DNA of 64,000 bases from Streptomyces sp. NRRL F-6676 (GCF_000725625.1 NZ_JOHS01000040.1:1-64000); one strand, 5' to 3'; counted from the first letter of the stretch, positions 8,288 through 16,520 are shown. Translations and numbers: made by a program. The notes: generated by a model not told the origin, from the letters alone.

Positions 8288-10219
8288 TCAGTCCACCTCC
8301 GCCACCGCCTGGGCGAACTGCGCCCGGTACAGGCGGGCGTACGCGCCCCCCGTGGCGAGGAGCACGTCATGGGAGCCCTGCTCCACGATGGAACCGTTCT
8401 CCATCACCAGGATCGTGTCCGCGTCCCGGATCGTGGACAACCGGTGCGCGATCACGAACGACGTCCGCCCCGCCGCCAGCTTCGCCATCGCCTTCTGGAT
8501 CAGCACCTCCGTCCGCGTGTCCACGGACGACGTCGCCTCGTCCAGCACGAGGATCACCGGGTCGGAGAGGAACGCCCGCGCGATCGTGATGAGCTGCTTC
8601 TCACCCGCGCTGACCCCCGTCCCCTCGTCGTCGATCACCGTGTCGTACCCGTCCGGCAACGTCCGCACGAACCGGTCCGCATGCGCCGCCCGCGCCGCCT
8701 CCTCGATCTCCCCGCGCGTCACCTCGCGCGCGGCCCCGTAGGCGATGTTCTCCGCGATCGTGCCGCCGAACAGCCAGGTGTCCTGGAGCACCATGCCGAT
8801 GCCCGCGCGCAGTTCGTCGCGGGACATCTTCGCGATGTCGACCCCGTCGAGCGTGATCCGCCCGCCGGTGACGTCGTAGAACCGCATCAGCAGATTGACG
8901 AGCGTGGTCTTGCCGGCGCCGGTCGGGCCGACGATGGCGACCGTGTGGCCCGGCTCGGCCTCCAGCGACAGGTCCTCGATGAGCGGCTTGTCGGGGTCGT
9001 AGCGGAAGGAGACGTGCTCCAGGGCGACCCGCCCGCGCAGCTCCGCCGGCTTCTCGCCGGGCACGGGGTCCACGCTCTGCTCCTCCGCGTCGAGCAGCTC
9101 GAAGATCCGTTCGGCCGAGGCGACGCCGGACTGCACCAGGTTGGCCATCGAGGCGACCTGCGTCAGCGGCATCGAGAACTGCCGCGAGTACTGGATGAAC
9201 GCCTGCACGTCACCGATGGACAGCGAACCCGTGGCCACCCGCAGCCCGCCGACGACGGCGACCAGGACGTAGTTCAGGTTGGAGACGAACATCATCAGCG
9301 GCTGCATGATCCCGCTGTTGAACTGCGCCTTGAACCCCGCCTGGTACAGCTCGTCGTTCTGCTCGGCGAACGCCTTCGCCGACTCCTCCTGCCGCCCGAA
9401 CACCTTGACGAGGGTGTGCCCGGTGTACATCTCCTCGATGTGCGCGTTGAGCTTGCCCGTCGTGCGCCACTGCTGCACGAAGTGCGGCTGCGACCGCTTG
9501 CCGACGCGGGTGGCGACGACGAACGACAGCGGCACGGTGACCAGCGCCACCAGGGCCAGGATCCAGGAGACGTAGAACATCATCACCAGCACGCCGACGA
9601 TGGTCAGCAGTGAGTTGACGAGCTGGCCCATCGACTGCTGGAGCGTCTGCCCGATGTTGTCGATGTCGTTGGTGGCGCGGCTGAGCACCTCGCCGCGCTG
9701 GCGCTTGTCGAAGTACGACAGCGGCAGCCGCGACATCTTCTCCTGCACGTCCCTGCGCAGCCGGGACACCGTCAGGTTGATGGCCCGGTTGGACAGCCGC
9801 GTGGACACCGCCATCAGCAGCCCGGCCACCAGGAACGTGCCGAGCGCGAGCAGCAGGACGTTGCCCACGGCGCCGAAGTCGATGCCCTTGCCCGGGGTGA
9901 AGTCGGTACCGGAGAGCATGTCGGCGACGTCGCCGTCGCCGCGCTTCCGCATCGAGTCGAGCACCTGTTCCCTGGTGGCGCCGGAGGGCATCTGCCGTCC
10001 GATGATGCCGGCGAACACCAGGTCGGTCGCCTTGCCGAGGATCTTCGGCCCGACCACCGACAGGGCCACGCTGAGCACACCGCACGCCAGCATCACCAGC
10101 ATCGTGGCGCGCTCGGGACGGAACTGGGCGAGGAGCCGTTTGCCCGATCCCTTGAAGTCCATCGATCGCTGGTCGGGGGCGCCCCGTCCGGCCGCCATCC
10201 GCCCCATGGGCCCGGCCAT
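8288..10219 (-). CDS. ABC exporter half-transporter, catalytically complete subunit
   Basis: 643 residues, ATG at 10219; its A shares the last base of the upstream gene's TGA stop. Six transmembrane helices lie in the first ~370 residues, including a long insert after the first helix (about 90-130). The nucleotide-binding domain has Walker A GPTGAGKTTLV near 428, signature VSAGEKQLITIARAFL near 533 and Walker B VILVLDEATSSVD near 554. Walker B keeps the catalytic glutamate, but the signature is SAGEK instead of SGGQ. With the adjacent gene it should form a heterodimeric type IV exporter of the BmrCD/TM287-288 class for drugs, lipids or peptides. The substrate is unknown. Confidence 0.93.
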   Translation of the reverse strand: MAGPMGRMAAGRGAPDQRSMDFKGSGKRLLAQFRPERATMLVMLACGVLSVALSVVGPKILGKATDLVFAGIIGRQMPSGATREQVLDSMRKRGDGDVADMLSGTDFTPGKGIDFGAVGNVLLLALGTFLVAGLLMAVSTRLSNRAINLTVSRLRRDVQEKMSRLPLSYFDKRQRGEVLSRATNDIDNIGQTLQQSMGQLVNSLLTIVGVLVMMFYVSWILALVALVTVPLSFVVATRVGKRSQPHFVQQWRTTGKLNAHIEEMYTGHTLVKVFGRQEESAKAFAEQNDELYQAGFKAQFNSGIMQPLMMFVSNLNYVLVAVVGGLRVATGSLSIGDVQAFIQYSRQFSMPLTQVASMANLVQSGVASAERIFELLDAEEQSVDPVPGEKPAELRGRVALEHVSFRYDPDKPLIEDLSLEAEPGHTVAIVGPTGAGKTTLVNLLMRFYDVTGGRITLDGVDIAKMSRDELRAGIGMVLQDTWLFGGTIAENIAYGAAREVTRGEIEEAARAAHADRFVRTLPDGYDTVIDDEGTGVSAGEKQLITIARAFLSDPVILVLDEATSSVDTRTEVLIQKAMAKLAAGRTSFVIAHRLSTIRDADTILVMENGSIVEQGSHDVLLATGGAYARLYRAQFAQAVAEVD

Positions 10220-11952
10220 CAGGCAGCCTCCGCTTCCGTGAGCTGGGAGAGCACGATCTCCCGGTAGGTCTCGTTGTCCGCCATCAGTTCGTGGTGGCGT
10301 CCGGCGCCGACGACCCGGCCCTCGTCCAGGACCAGGATCCGGTCGGCGTCGCGGATGGTCGCCACCCGCTGGGCGACGATCACCACGGTCGCCTCGGCGG
10401 TCTCGCGGGCGAGCGCCGCGCGCAGGGCCGCGTCGGTGGCGTAGTCGAGCGCGGAGAAGGAGTCGTCGAAGAGGTAGATCTCCGGGCGCTGCACGAGGGT
10501 GCGGGCGATGGCCAGGCGCTGGCGCTGACCGCCCGACACATTGGTGCCGCCCTGCGCGATCGGCGCGTCGAGGCCGCCCTCCAGTTCGCTGACGAAGCCC
10601 TTGGCCTGCGCCACCTCCAGGGCGTGCCACAGCTCCTCGTCGGTCGCGTCCGGGTTGCCGTAGCGCAGGTTGGTGGCGACCGTCCCCGCGAACAGATACG
10701 GCTTCTGCGGCACCATGCCGACGGTCTTCGCGATCACCTTCGGATCGATCTCCCGCACGTCGACGCCGTCGACGAGGACCTCGCCGTCGGTGGCGTCGAA
10801 CAGCCGGGGGACCAGGCCCAGCAGCGTCGACTTGCCGCTGCCGGTGGAGCCGATGACGGCGGTGGTCTCGCCCGGCCGGGCGACCAGGTCGACGTGGCGC
10901 AGCACCGGCTCCTCGGCGCCCGGGTAGCGGAAGCCCGCGCCGCGCAGCTCCAGATGCCCGTGCCGGCGCAGTTCGAGGACCGGGGCGAGCGGCGGGACCA
11001 CGCTGCTGGAGGTGTTCAGCACCTCCTGGATGCGCTCGGCGCAGACCTCCGCGCGCGGCACCATCATGAACATGAAGGTGGCCATCATCACGGACATCAC
11101 GATCTGCATCAGATAGGCGAGGAACGCGGTCAGGTCGCCGATCTGCATGCCGCCGCTGTCGATGCGGTGCGCGCCGAACCAGAGCACGGCGATCGAGGAG
11201 AGGTTCACCACGGTCATCACCATGGGGAACATCAGCGCCAGGATGCGCCCGGTGCCCAGCGACACCTCGGTCAGCTCGCGGTTGGCACCGGCGAACCGCT
11301 CCTTCTCGTAGTCGTCGCGGACGAAGGCGCGGATCACGCGATTGCCGGTGATCTGCTCGCGCAGCACCCGGTTCACCGTGTCCAGGCGGACCTGCATGCT
11401 CCGGAACAGCGGACGCAGCCGGCGCACCAGCAGCGTGACGCAGACGGCGAGCACCGGGACCACCGCGACCAGCACCCCGGACAGCGGCACGTCCAGGCCG
11501 AGCGCCATCACGATGCCGCCCACGCACATGATCGGCGCCGACACCATCAGCGTGAACGTCATCAGCGCCAGCATCTGCACCTGCTGGACGTCGTTGGTGG
11601 TGCGGGTGATGAGCGAGGGCGCCCCGAACTGGCCGACCTCGCGCGCAGAGAACGACTGCACCCGGTCGAAGATCCCGGCCCGTACGTCCCGGCCGAGCGC
11701 GGACGCCGTACGGGCGCCGAAGTACACGGCCCCCGTATTGCACACGACCTGGACGAGCGAGATGCCGATCATCAGCGCGCCGGAGGTCAGGATGTAGCCC
11801 GTGTCGCCCTTGACCACGCCGTTGTCGATGATGTCGGCGTTCAGGGTGGGCAGGTAGAGGGAGGCGCAGGTCTGCAAGAACTGAAGCAGGACCAGCAGCG
11901 CGATGGGTTTCCGGTAGGGCCTGAGATAGGCCCGGAGAAGTCGTATGAGCAC
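10219..11952 (-). CDS. ABC exporter half-transporter, degenerate-site subunit
   Basis: 577 residues from GTG 11952 (VLIRLLRAYLRPYRKP); an in-frame ATG at 12021 would add a non-conserved tail, and neither start has a strong ribosome-binding site. Six transmembrane helices precede a nucleotide-binding domain with Walker A GSTGSGKSTLL near 366, signature VSGGQRQRLAIARTL near 470 and Walker B IYLFDDSFSALD near 490. The usual catalytic glutamate after Walker B is aspartate here. This is the hallmark of the degenerate half of heterodimeric exporters. The next gene begins inside its stop codon (TGATG), so the two are translationally coupled and should be made in equal amounts. Confidence 0.93.
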   Translation of the reverse strand: MLIRLLRAYLRPYRKPIALLVLLQFLQTCASLYLPTLNADIIDNGVVKGDTGYILTSGALMIGISLVQVVCNTGAVYFGARTASALGRDVRAGIFDRVQSFSAREVGQFGAPSLITRTTNDVQQVQMLALMTFTLMVSAPIMCVGGIVMALGLDVPLSGVLVAVVPVLAVCVTLLVRRLRPLFRSMQVRLDTVNRVLREQITGNRVIRAFVRDDYEKERFAGANRELTEVSLGTGRILALMFPMVMTVVNLSSIAVLWFGAHRIDSGGMQIGDLTAFLAYLMQIVMSVMMATFMFMMVPRAEVCAERIQEVLNTSSSVVPPLAPVLELRRHGHLELRGAGFRYPGAEEPVLRHVDLVARPGETTAVIGSTGSGKSTLLGLVPRLFDATDGEVLVDGVDVREIDPKVIAKTVGMVPQKPYLFAGTVATNLRYGNPDATDEELWHALEVAQAKGFVSELEGGLDAPIAQGGTNVSGGQRQRLAIARTLVQRPEIYLFDDSFSALDYATDAALRAALARETAEATVVIVAQRVATIRDADRILVLDEGRVVGAGRHHELMADNETYREIVLSQLTEAEAA

Positions 11953-12124
11953 GCGGGAACTCTCGGATCGTCGGCGGCAGGGATGCGGTGATGCACCACC
12001 CCCTATCGTCGAACACTCCACCCGTGTTACCTCAAGCGATTAATCCGACTGCGGCACGGGTAGGCGCACGGATTCAGTCCTGAGACGTACGCCACATGGG
12101 CGGTTCCGCGGTTCCACGGGCGCC

Positions 12125-13579
12125 TCACACCCGGAACGCCCCGGGATGTGTCTGTTCGCGTACCGACACATACTGCTGGCGCACCGCCTGACCCACCGCC
12201 AGGTCCTCGCCCGCCTCCAGCACCTGCGCGGCCGCGCCCTGCCACACCGGCGGAGTGCGCGGATCGAGCGTGCCCTGCGAGGCACCCAACGCCCAGGCCG
12301 CCTGCCGGGCGGCACCGATCGCCGCGTAGTCGGCCGGCTGCGGGACGACGACCTGCGCCGCGAACAGCGAGGGCGCCGCCGCCTGTACGGCGGGCAGTTC
12401 GGCGGCGGCCCCGAGCAGGAACACCCGGCGCACCTCGACCCCGCGCCCGCGCAGCACGTCCAGCGCGTCCGCGAGCCCGCACAGCATGCCCTCGAACGCC
12501 GCCCGCGCCAGGTGCTCCGGCTTCATCGACTCCCGCCGCAGCCCCGCCAGCGTGCCCGCGGTGTGCGGCAGGCTCGGCGTGCGCTCGCCCTCCAGATAGG
12601 GCAGCAGGACGAGGCCGTGCGAGCCCGGCGTCGACTTCATCGACAGCTCCGACAGCGCCTCCAGGTCCGGTACGCCGAGCAGATCGGCGGCGCCGCGCAG
12701 CGCCCGTACGGCGTTGGTGGTGGTGACCACCGGCAGATGCATCCCGGTGGCGTCCGCGAGCGAGGTGATCATCCCCGACGGGTCCACCAGGGCCTCGGGG
12801 TGCACGGCCGTCACCGAACCGGAGGCGCCCAGCGACACCACCGCGTCACCGAGGCCGATGCCGAGCCCGAACGCGGCGGCCATCGTCTCGCCGGTCCCCG
12901 CCGAGATCAGCAGCCCCTCCGGGGTGTGCCCGGCCGCGTCGGCGGGACCGAGCACCTCGGGCAGCATCGCCTGGTGGCCGAGCGCGAGTTCCACCAGGTC
13001 CGGCCGGTACGCGCCGCTCGCCGCCGACCAGTAGCCGGTGCCGGACGCGCCGCCGCGGTCCGTGGTCCGGCGCACCGGCCGGCCGAGGAGCTGCCACACC
13101 AGCCAGTCGTGCGCCTGCAACAGCACGGCGGTGCGTGCCGCGTTCTCGGGTTCGGTCTTGGCCAGCCAGCGCAGCTTCGTCACCGGCTGGGCGGCGCCCG
13201 GCACACAGCCCACCGACTGCGCCCACGCCTGCCGTCCGCCGAGCGCGTCGATCAGATCGGCGGCCGCGACCTGCGCCCGCTTGTCGCCGCCGACGAGCGC
13301 CGGGCGGACCGTGCCGCCCTGGTTGTCGAGCGGCACCACCGCGCCGGCCTGCGCGGAGACGCCGATGGCCTGCACCCCTTCGAGGAGACCGCCGCTCGCC
13401 GCGTCGCCGAGGGAGAGCAGCCAGGCCTGCGGATCGACGTCGGAAGGGCGCCCGCCGCCCTCCCGCGCCTCCAGCGGATGTGGCGCATACCCCTGCCTGA
13501 GCACGGCCCCCGTGTCCGTGTCACACACGACGATACGAGTGAAATCGGGCGAACTGTCCAACCCGGCGACTATCCCCAT
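12125..13579 (-). CDS. FGGY-family carbohydrate kinase (xylulokinase-like)
   Basis: 484 residues from ATG 13579 (MGIVAGLDSSPDFTRIVVCD); an upstream in-frame ATG would add 22 basic residues that do not belong to the family. Phosphate motif 1 (GLDSS) lies at residues 6-10. A substrate segment (GVSAQAGAVVPLDNQG) is near 88, and an adenosine-side segment (VVSLGASGSVTAVHPE) in the C-terminal half. FGGY kinases phosphorylate sugars such as D-xylulose or other pentitols/pentuloses with ATP. The GVSAQAGAVVPLD pattern is closest to xylulokinases. It is monocistronic here, with no isomerase or transporter beside it, so the substrate is inferred only from the family. Confidence 0.85.
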   Translation of the reverse strand: MGIVAGLDSSPDFTRIVVCDTDTGAVLRQGYAPHPLEAREGGGRPSDVDPQAWLLSLGDAASGGLLEGVQAIGVSAQAGAVVPLDNQGGTVRPALVGGDKRAQVAAADLIDALGGRQAWAQSVGCVPGAAQPVTKLRWLAKTEPENAARTAVLLQAHDWLVWQLLGRPVRRTTDRGGASGTGYWSAASGAYRPDLVELALGHQAMLPEVLGPADAAGHTPEGLLISAGTGETMAAAFGLGIGLGDAVVSLGASGSVTAVHPEALVDPSGMITSLADATGMHLPVVTTTNAVRALRGAADLLGVPDLEALSELSMKSTPGSHGLVLLPYLEGERTPSLPHTAGTLAGLRRESMKPEHLARAAFEGMLCGLADALDVLRGRGVEVRRVFLLGAAAELPAVQAAAPSLFAAQVVVPQPADYAAIGAARQAAWALGASQGTLDPRTPPVWQGAAAQVLEAGEDLAVGQAVRQQYVSVREQTHPGAFRV

Positions 13580-13922
13580 GGCGGAATTGTGCCGCACGCG
13601 TACGACAAGCCGCGCCGCCACCCGGGACGGTTCGTCCGGTTCCACGGGGCGGTCCCCCCGGCTTCGCGCCGCGGACGGTGTCGCTGTCCGGGCGGGCGGT
13701 GCCGCCCGCCGGGCCGGGGCGGCGCCGCGGACGGCGTCGCCGTCGGGGGCGTGGCGGTGTCGTCCGCGGGGCCGGGACGGCCGGGGTGCGTACGGGGCCG
13801 GGCCCGGGGCGGGGTGCGTACGCGGCCGGGCCCGGGGAGGGGGCGGGAGGGTGGCCCTGGCCTCCCTCGCCGCCCGTGCCCGGGCCCGGCGTACGGTCGT
13901 ACCGCGGCAGCGCGCCGCGGGG
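13580..13922. other. Gene-free GC-rich spacer with imperfect repeats
   Basis: No gene was found between the kinase start and the end of the YtxH-like gene. The DNA is extremely GC-rich. It repeats phrases such as GCCGCGGACGG(T/C)GTCG and GGGGTGCGTACG(G/C)GGCCGGGCCCGGGG two times each at about 13670-13850. It may be decayed or slippage-expanded sequence. Confidence 0.6.
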
Positions 13923-14228
13923 TCACGTCGTGCTCGTGCCCCAGTCGTCGCGGCCGGAGCCCGCCGTGCTGCGGTCGCGCAGCGAACGGACCCGCCGGCT
14001 CACCGAGTCCGGCATGCGGTCGCCCACCCTGTCGCTCACCGCGCCGTAGGCCTTGCCGGCGAATTCCCGGCCCTGCTGGGCGGCGGATTCCGCGGTGTTG
14101 CGCACCGCGGGGTTCTCCGCCACCCGCCGTGCCGACTTCTTCAGCTGCTCGTAACGCTCGCGTCCGGCCCGTGTGCCCAGTACGTAGCCCACGGCCAGCC
14201 CGACCACGAACGTCAGCCGATAGCGCAT
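13923..14228 (-). CDS. YtxH-like small membrane protein
   Basis: 101 residues from ATG 14228. The N-terminus has a single hydrophobic segment (LTFVVGLAVGYVLGTRAG, residues 4-21) followed directly by RERYEQLKKSARRVAENPAV. This is the GYxxGxxAGRERYEQL arrangement of YtxH-domain proteins of actinobacteria. The rest is charged and predicted to be helical and cytoplasmic, ending in a Ser/Thr-rich tail. No catalytic residues are evident; YtxH proteins are linked to envelope stress in Firmicutes, but the role here is not established. It stands alone upstream (divergent) of the tRNA-Asn pair. Confidence 0.8.
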   Translation of the reverse strand: MRYRLTFVVGLAVGYVLGTRAGRERYEQLKKSARRVAENPAVRNTAESAAQQGREFAGKAYGAVSDRVGDRMPDSVSRRVRSLRDRSTAGSGRDDWGTSTT

Positions 14229-14396
14229 GACGGCCACCCTTCCCTTGCTCTTGCGTCCCGGTCCTTGCGCGGGCGCCGGTCGTGGGGGATACCGATTGGC
14301 GAAGCACCCCCCTGCTTGCGCTAATGTATGTGTCGCAGCGAGCGCGCGCCCTCCGGGGCGGCTACCCGGGTAGCTACGTTCGATGCGACGAGGCAT

Positions 14397-14469
14397 TCCT
14401 CCGTAGCTCAATTGGCAGAGCAGCCGGCTGTTAACCGGCAGGTTACTGGTTCGAGTCCAGTCGGGGGAG
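14397..14469 (+). tRNA. tRNA-Asn (GTT), copy 1
   Basis: 73 nt cloverleaf. The acceptor TCCTCCG pairs with CGGGGGA, the anticodon stem CCGGC/GCCGG encloses CTGTTAA (anticodon GTT), and the T-arm is CTGGTTCGAGTCCAG. The discriminator is G and CCA is not encoded. Confidence 0.97.
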
Positions 14470-14474
14470 CTCAA

Positions 14475-14547
14475 TCCTCCGTAGCTCAATTGGCAGAGCA
14501 GCCGGCTGTTAACCGGCAGGTTACTGGTTCGAGTCCAGTCGGGGGAG
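14475..14547 (+). tRNA. tRNA-Asn (GTT), copy 2
   Basis: Identical to the copy 78 bases upstream, including anticodon GTT and discriminator G. Only five bases separate the two genes, so they are one transcript and a recent tandem duplication. Confidence 0.97.
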
Positions 14548-14558
14548 CATGCTGAACG

Positions 14559-14581
14559 AGGACCCTTCAGGGGTCCTTTTT
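14559..14581 (+). terminator. Rho-independent terminator of the tRNA-Asn pair
   Basis: AGGACCC (14559-14565) pairs with GGGTCCT (14571-14577) across a TTCAG loop, and a T run continues to 14581. It begins 11 bases after the second tRNA. Confidence 0.85.
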
Positions 14582-14781
14582 CATGTCCGCCCGCAGTCGC
14601 GCCCAGTGGCCGATCCGGGTCCGGCCGCATGTCCGGTTCACGTTCCGGGAACCGCGTGGGCCGACGCGGAGTCTCCAAGGACAGCAAGGTCGCCGAGCCC
14701 CCGCCCACCTGGAGCAGGAGATCGTATGAGCGGCTATGCTGCGGCAGACGGCGCGCACACGTGTACGCGACGCGCCGCAAC

Positions 14782-14855
14782 GGGGCGGTAGCTCAGCCGG
14801 TTAGAGCAGCGGACTCATAATCCGCCGGCCGTGGGTTCGAGTCCCACCCGCCCCA
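14782..14855 (+). tRNA. tRNA with CAT anticodon (Met elongator or Ile2)
   Basis: 74 nt cloverleaf. The acceptor GGGGCGG pairs with CCGCCCC, the anticodon loop is CTCATAA and the T-arm is GTGGGTTCGAGTCCCAC. The discriminator is A and CCA is encoded at 14856-14858. The first acceptor pair is G-C, so it is not an initiator tRNA. A CAT anticodon can be elongator Met or, after lysidine modification by TilS, Ile2. I cannot decide between them by eye. A -10-like TATGCT at 14735-14740 lies 41 bases upstream. Confidence 0.92.
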
Positions 14856-14865
14856 CCACTGCGGG

Positions 14866-14896
14866 CGCCTGACGGAGACAGGGGCTCCGTCAGGCG
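14866..14896. terminator. Bidirectional hairpin between tRNA and lipoprotein gene
   Basis: CGCCTGACGGAG (14866-14877) pairs perfectly with CTCCGTCAGGCG (14885-14896) around a 7-base loop. It lies just after the CAT tRNA and just beyond the stop of the convergent lipoprotein gene, so it can serve both. There is no T run. Confidence 0.65.
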
Positions 14897-14912
14897 GCGG
14901 GTTCGGGGGACG

Positions 14913-15491
14913 TCACTTCTGCTGGAGGACCGGCGGGCACGTGCCCGTCTCCTCGCCGATGGAGTTGATCTCGGCGTTGGAACGCGAGTCGTCGGCGTAG
15001 TTGATCTGGTCGGTGCACTTCGTGTCCGGGTCCTTCGGCGTACCCGCGGACTTGTCGGACTTCTCGACCGGCGGGCAGGTGCCGGTGTCCGCGCCGATGG
15101 AGTTGATCTCGGCGTTGGAGCGGGAGTCGTCGGCGTAGTTGATCTGGTCCGTGCACTTCACGTCGGACGGCGACTTCTGGACCGGCGGACAGGTGCCCGT
15201 GTCCGCGCCGATGGAGTTGATCTCGGCGTTGGAGCGGGAGTCGTCGGCGTAGTCGATCTGGTCCGTGCACTTCATGCCGGACTTGGCGGGCGTGCCCGCG
15301 GACTTGCCCGACGACGTACCCGACGACGTTCCCTTGCCCGACGCCCCGTCGGACTGCGCGGTGCTCGTGGCCGCCGGCTTGCCCGTGGCGGCGGAGGGCG
15401 CACTGGCCATGTCGTCACCGTTGCAGGCCGTCAGGGACAGGCCGAGGGCCACCGCGGTCATGGTCAGGATCGAGATCTTCCGAGTGCGCAT
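14913..15491 (-). CDS. Lipoprotein with three near-identical 31-residue Cys-pair repeats
   Basis: 192 residues from ATG 15491, with GAGGA upstream. The signal peptide ends in the lipobox LTAC, Cys23 being the lipidation site. A Ser/Thr/Gly/Lys-rich linker follows. Three repeats occupy residues 74-104, 112-142 and 158-188. Each starts KCTDQI(D/N)YADDSRSNAEI and ends GTCPPV, with only conservative changes (AD or EE near the end). Each holds two cysteines, 26 residues apart, likely one disulfide per repeat outside the membrane. The intervening linkers are short and charged. I do not recognise the repeat. The DNA copies (15180-15272, 15066-15158, 14928-15020) are nearly identical, suggesting recent expansion or gene conversion. 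Confidence 0.9.
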   Translation of the reverse strand: MRTRKISILTMTAVALGLSLTACNGDDMASAPSAATGKPAATSTAQSDGASGKGTSSGTSSGKSAGTPAKSGMKCTDQIDYADDSRSNAEINSIGADTGTCPPVQKSPSDVKCTDQINYADDSRSNAEINSIGADTGTCPPVEKSDKSAGTPKDPDTKCTDQINYADDSRSNAEINSIGEETGTCPPVLQQK

Positions 15492-15632
15492 TGTCGTGTC
15501 CGTCCTCGTGTGGGGCTGGGTCGGCCGTTCGGGCCCGGGTGGCTTTCCGTCCCCCTAGACGGGCGGCCCGGTCGGCACCGTTGCGTCGCGGCTGCCGTCA
15601 CGACACTCCCGTGACATGGCAGTGGCAGCGGC

Positions 15633-15941
15633 GTGAAGTTCCCACCGGGCGGACCACGTTCCTGTGACACACCGAAGGGGATCGGCTCCCGCGCGCCCGG
15701 CGCGACGGTCACCTACCACGTGTACGCCGACCGACCGGGCACAGCGGTCACCCCGTTCGTCCGGGACGACGGCCACCGGGCGACCCGGACCACGCCCGTC
15801 GCCCTGCCCGCCGGCGCCGGCCGGTGGACGACGGTCACCCGGACCGTTCCGGAGGCCGACCCGGTCGGCGCCCTCGGCCTGGGCGCGTCGCCGGGCTCGG
15901 GCGCGGTGACCCTCGACGGGCTGACCTGGTCGGCGGCGTAG
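15633..15941 (+). pseudogene. Fragment resembling a C-terminal galactose-binding-like domain
   Basis: An open frame of 102 codons ends in TAG at 15939-15941. From GSRAPGATVTYHVYADRPG onward it reads like the last beta-strands of a jelly-roll module at the end of secreted glycosidases, finishing GAVTLDGLTW. There is no signal peptide, no catalytic domain and no good ribosome-binding site. The N-terminal 15 residues look random. I interpret it as the decayed tail of a lost secreted enzyme gene; a short functional protein is less likely. Confidence 0.35.
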
Positions 15942-16093
15942 GCCGCGGCGGCGCCCTTTCCCGCTGCCGGGAGGGGCGCCCGGCGTGCGGGACGCGTTCC
16001 CGCGGTGACAATGGCATCAGACGACTCGTCCGGTGCGTTCCGGACACCGTTCGGACACGTGTGCGCGCCGCCCGCACGAACCGGTCCCGAGGG

Positions 16094-16121
16094 CTCGACG
16101 GAGGGTGCGTTCCTCTATAGT
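16094..16121 (+). promoter_or_regulatory. Putative sigma-70-type promoter of fxsA
   Basis: CTCGAC (16094-16099) and TATAGT (16116-16121) are separated by 16 bases. The -10 box is strikingly AT-rich for this genome. The implied leader is about 68 bases long. Confidence 0.5.
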
Positions 16122-16195
16122 TCTGCCGTTGCCCGGACCCCGGCGCGGCACCGTACGACGCGCGTGCACGCACGCCTTCAGGGAAGGGCACGTAC

Positions 16196-16363
16196 GTGCT
16201 GATGGACACGAGCGAACCCGAGTACGCCTCGGTTCTGGTGGATGTCGCCCACGTGCCCATGGACGCGCTCGACGAACTCCCGGAGACGGCGCTGGCGGCG
16301 GTACTGCGGGAGCTGCGGCAGCCGTCGGCGGAATCCTTCGCGGCCTTCGAGTCGGCACTCTAG
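16196..16363 (+). CDS. fxsA: FxSxx-COOH peptide precursor FxsA
   Basis: 55 codons from GTG 16196, with AGGGAAGGG just upstream; ATG 16202 (53 codons) is an alternative. The peptide is acidic, with a helical middle (DALDELPETALAAVLREL), and ends ...SFAAFESAL followed by TAG. The last five residues, F51-E-S-A-L55, fit the FxSxx-COOH signature exactly. In the known family, the radical SAM enzyme FxsB joins the Phe ring to the beta-carbon of the Ser two residues on, making a three-residue cyclophane at the C-terminus. The maturation genes fxsC, fxsT and fxsB lie 2-8 kb downstream on the same strand, separated by an SDR/LysR pair. Identification rests on the C-terminal motif plus this context and is strong. 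Confidence 0.88.
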   Translation: MLMDTSEPEYASVLVDVAHVPMDALDELPETALAAVLRELRQPSAESFAAFESAL

Positions 16364-16376
16364 GGCTGTTGCCGGG

Positions 16377-16428
16377 GCGGTCCGTCGGGTGACCCGGGTG
16401 CTGCGGTCCGTCGGGTGACCAGGGCGCT
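16377..16428. repeat. 26-bp tandem repeat behind fxsA
   Basis: Two 26-bp units, GCGGTCCGTCGGGTGACC followed by (C/A)GGG(T/C)GCT, abut at 16377-16402 and 16403-16428. A partial third unit (GCGGCCCGTCG) starts at 16429. They begin 13 bases after the fxsA stop codon. Confidence 0.8.
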
Positions 16429-16520
16429 GCGGCCCGTCGAGCGTCGGCGCGGTCTCCGGCTCGTTCGTCCCGTCCGGGCCGACGCCCACCACCCCGTCCC
16501 TCGGTTGCCCGACAGGCGGC

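Larger units (their letters stand above)
15492..16195. other. Largely non-coding region between the repeat lipoprotein and fxsA
   Basis: About 700 bases without a convincing complete gene. It contains the carbohydrate-binding-like fragment at 15633-15941 and the putative fxsA promoter at 16094-16121. Nothing else could be supported on either strand. Confidence 0.55.

Noticed and set aside
8288..12016. One 1242-codon frame across both ABC genes
   Set aside because: The N-terminal part is an out-of-frame shadow of the first half-transporter. The real genes are separate, joined by TGATG at 10217-10221.
14397..14858. Integrated element at the tRNA genes
   Set aside because: No integrase and no repeated tRNA 3' end nearby; the second tRNA-Asn is a full tandem copy.
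14928..15272. CRISPR-like array
   Set aside because: The repeats are 93 bp, in frame, and encode protein repeats in a lipoprotein; the spacers are short coding linkers.
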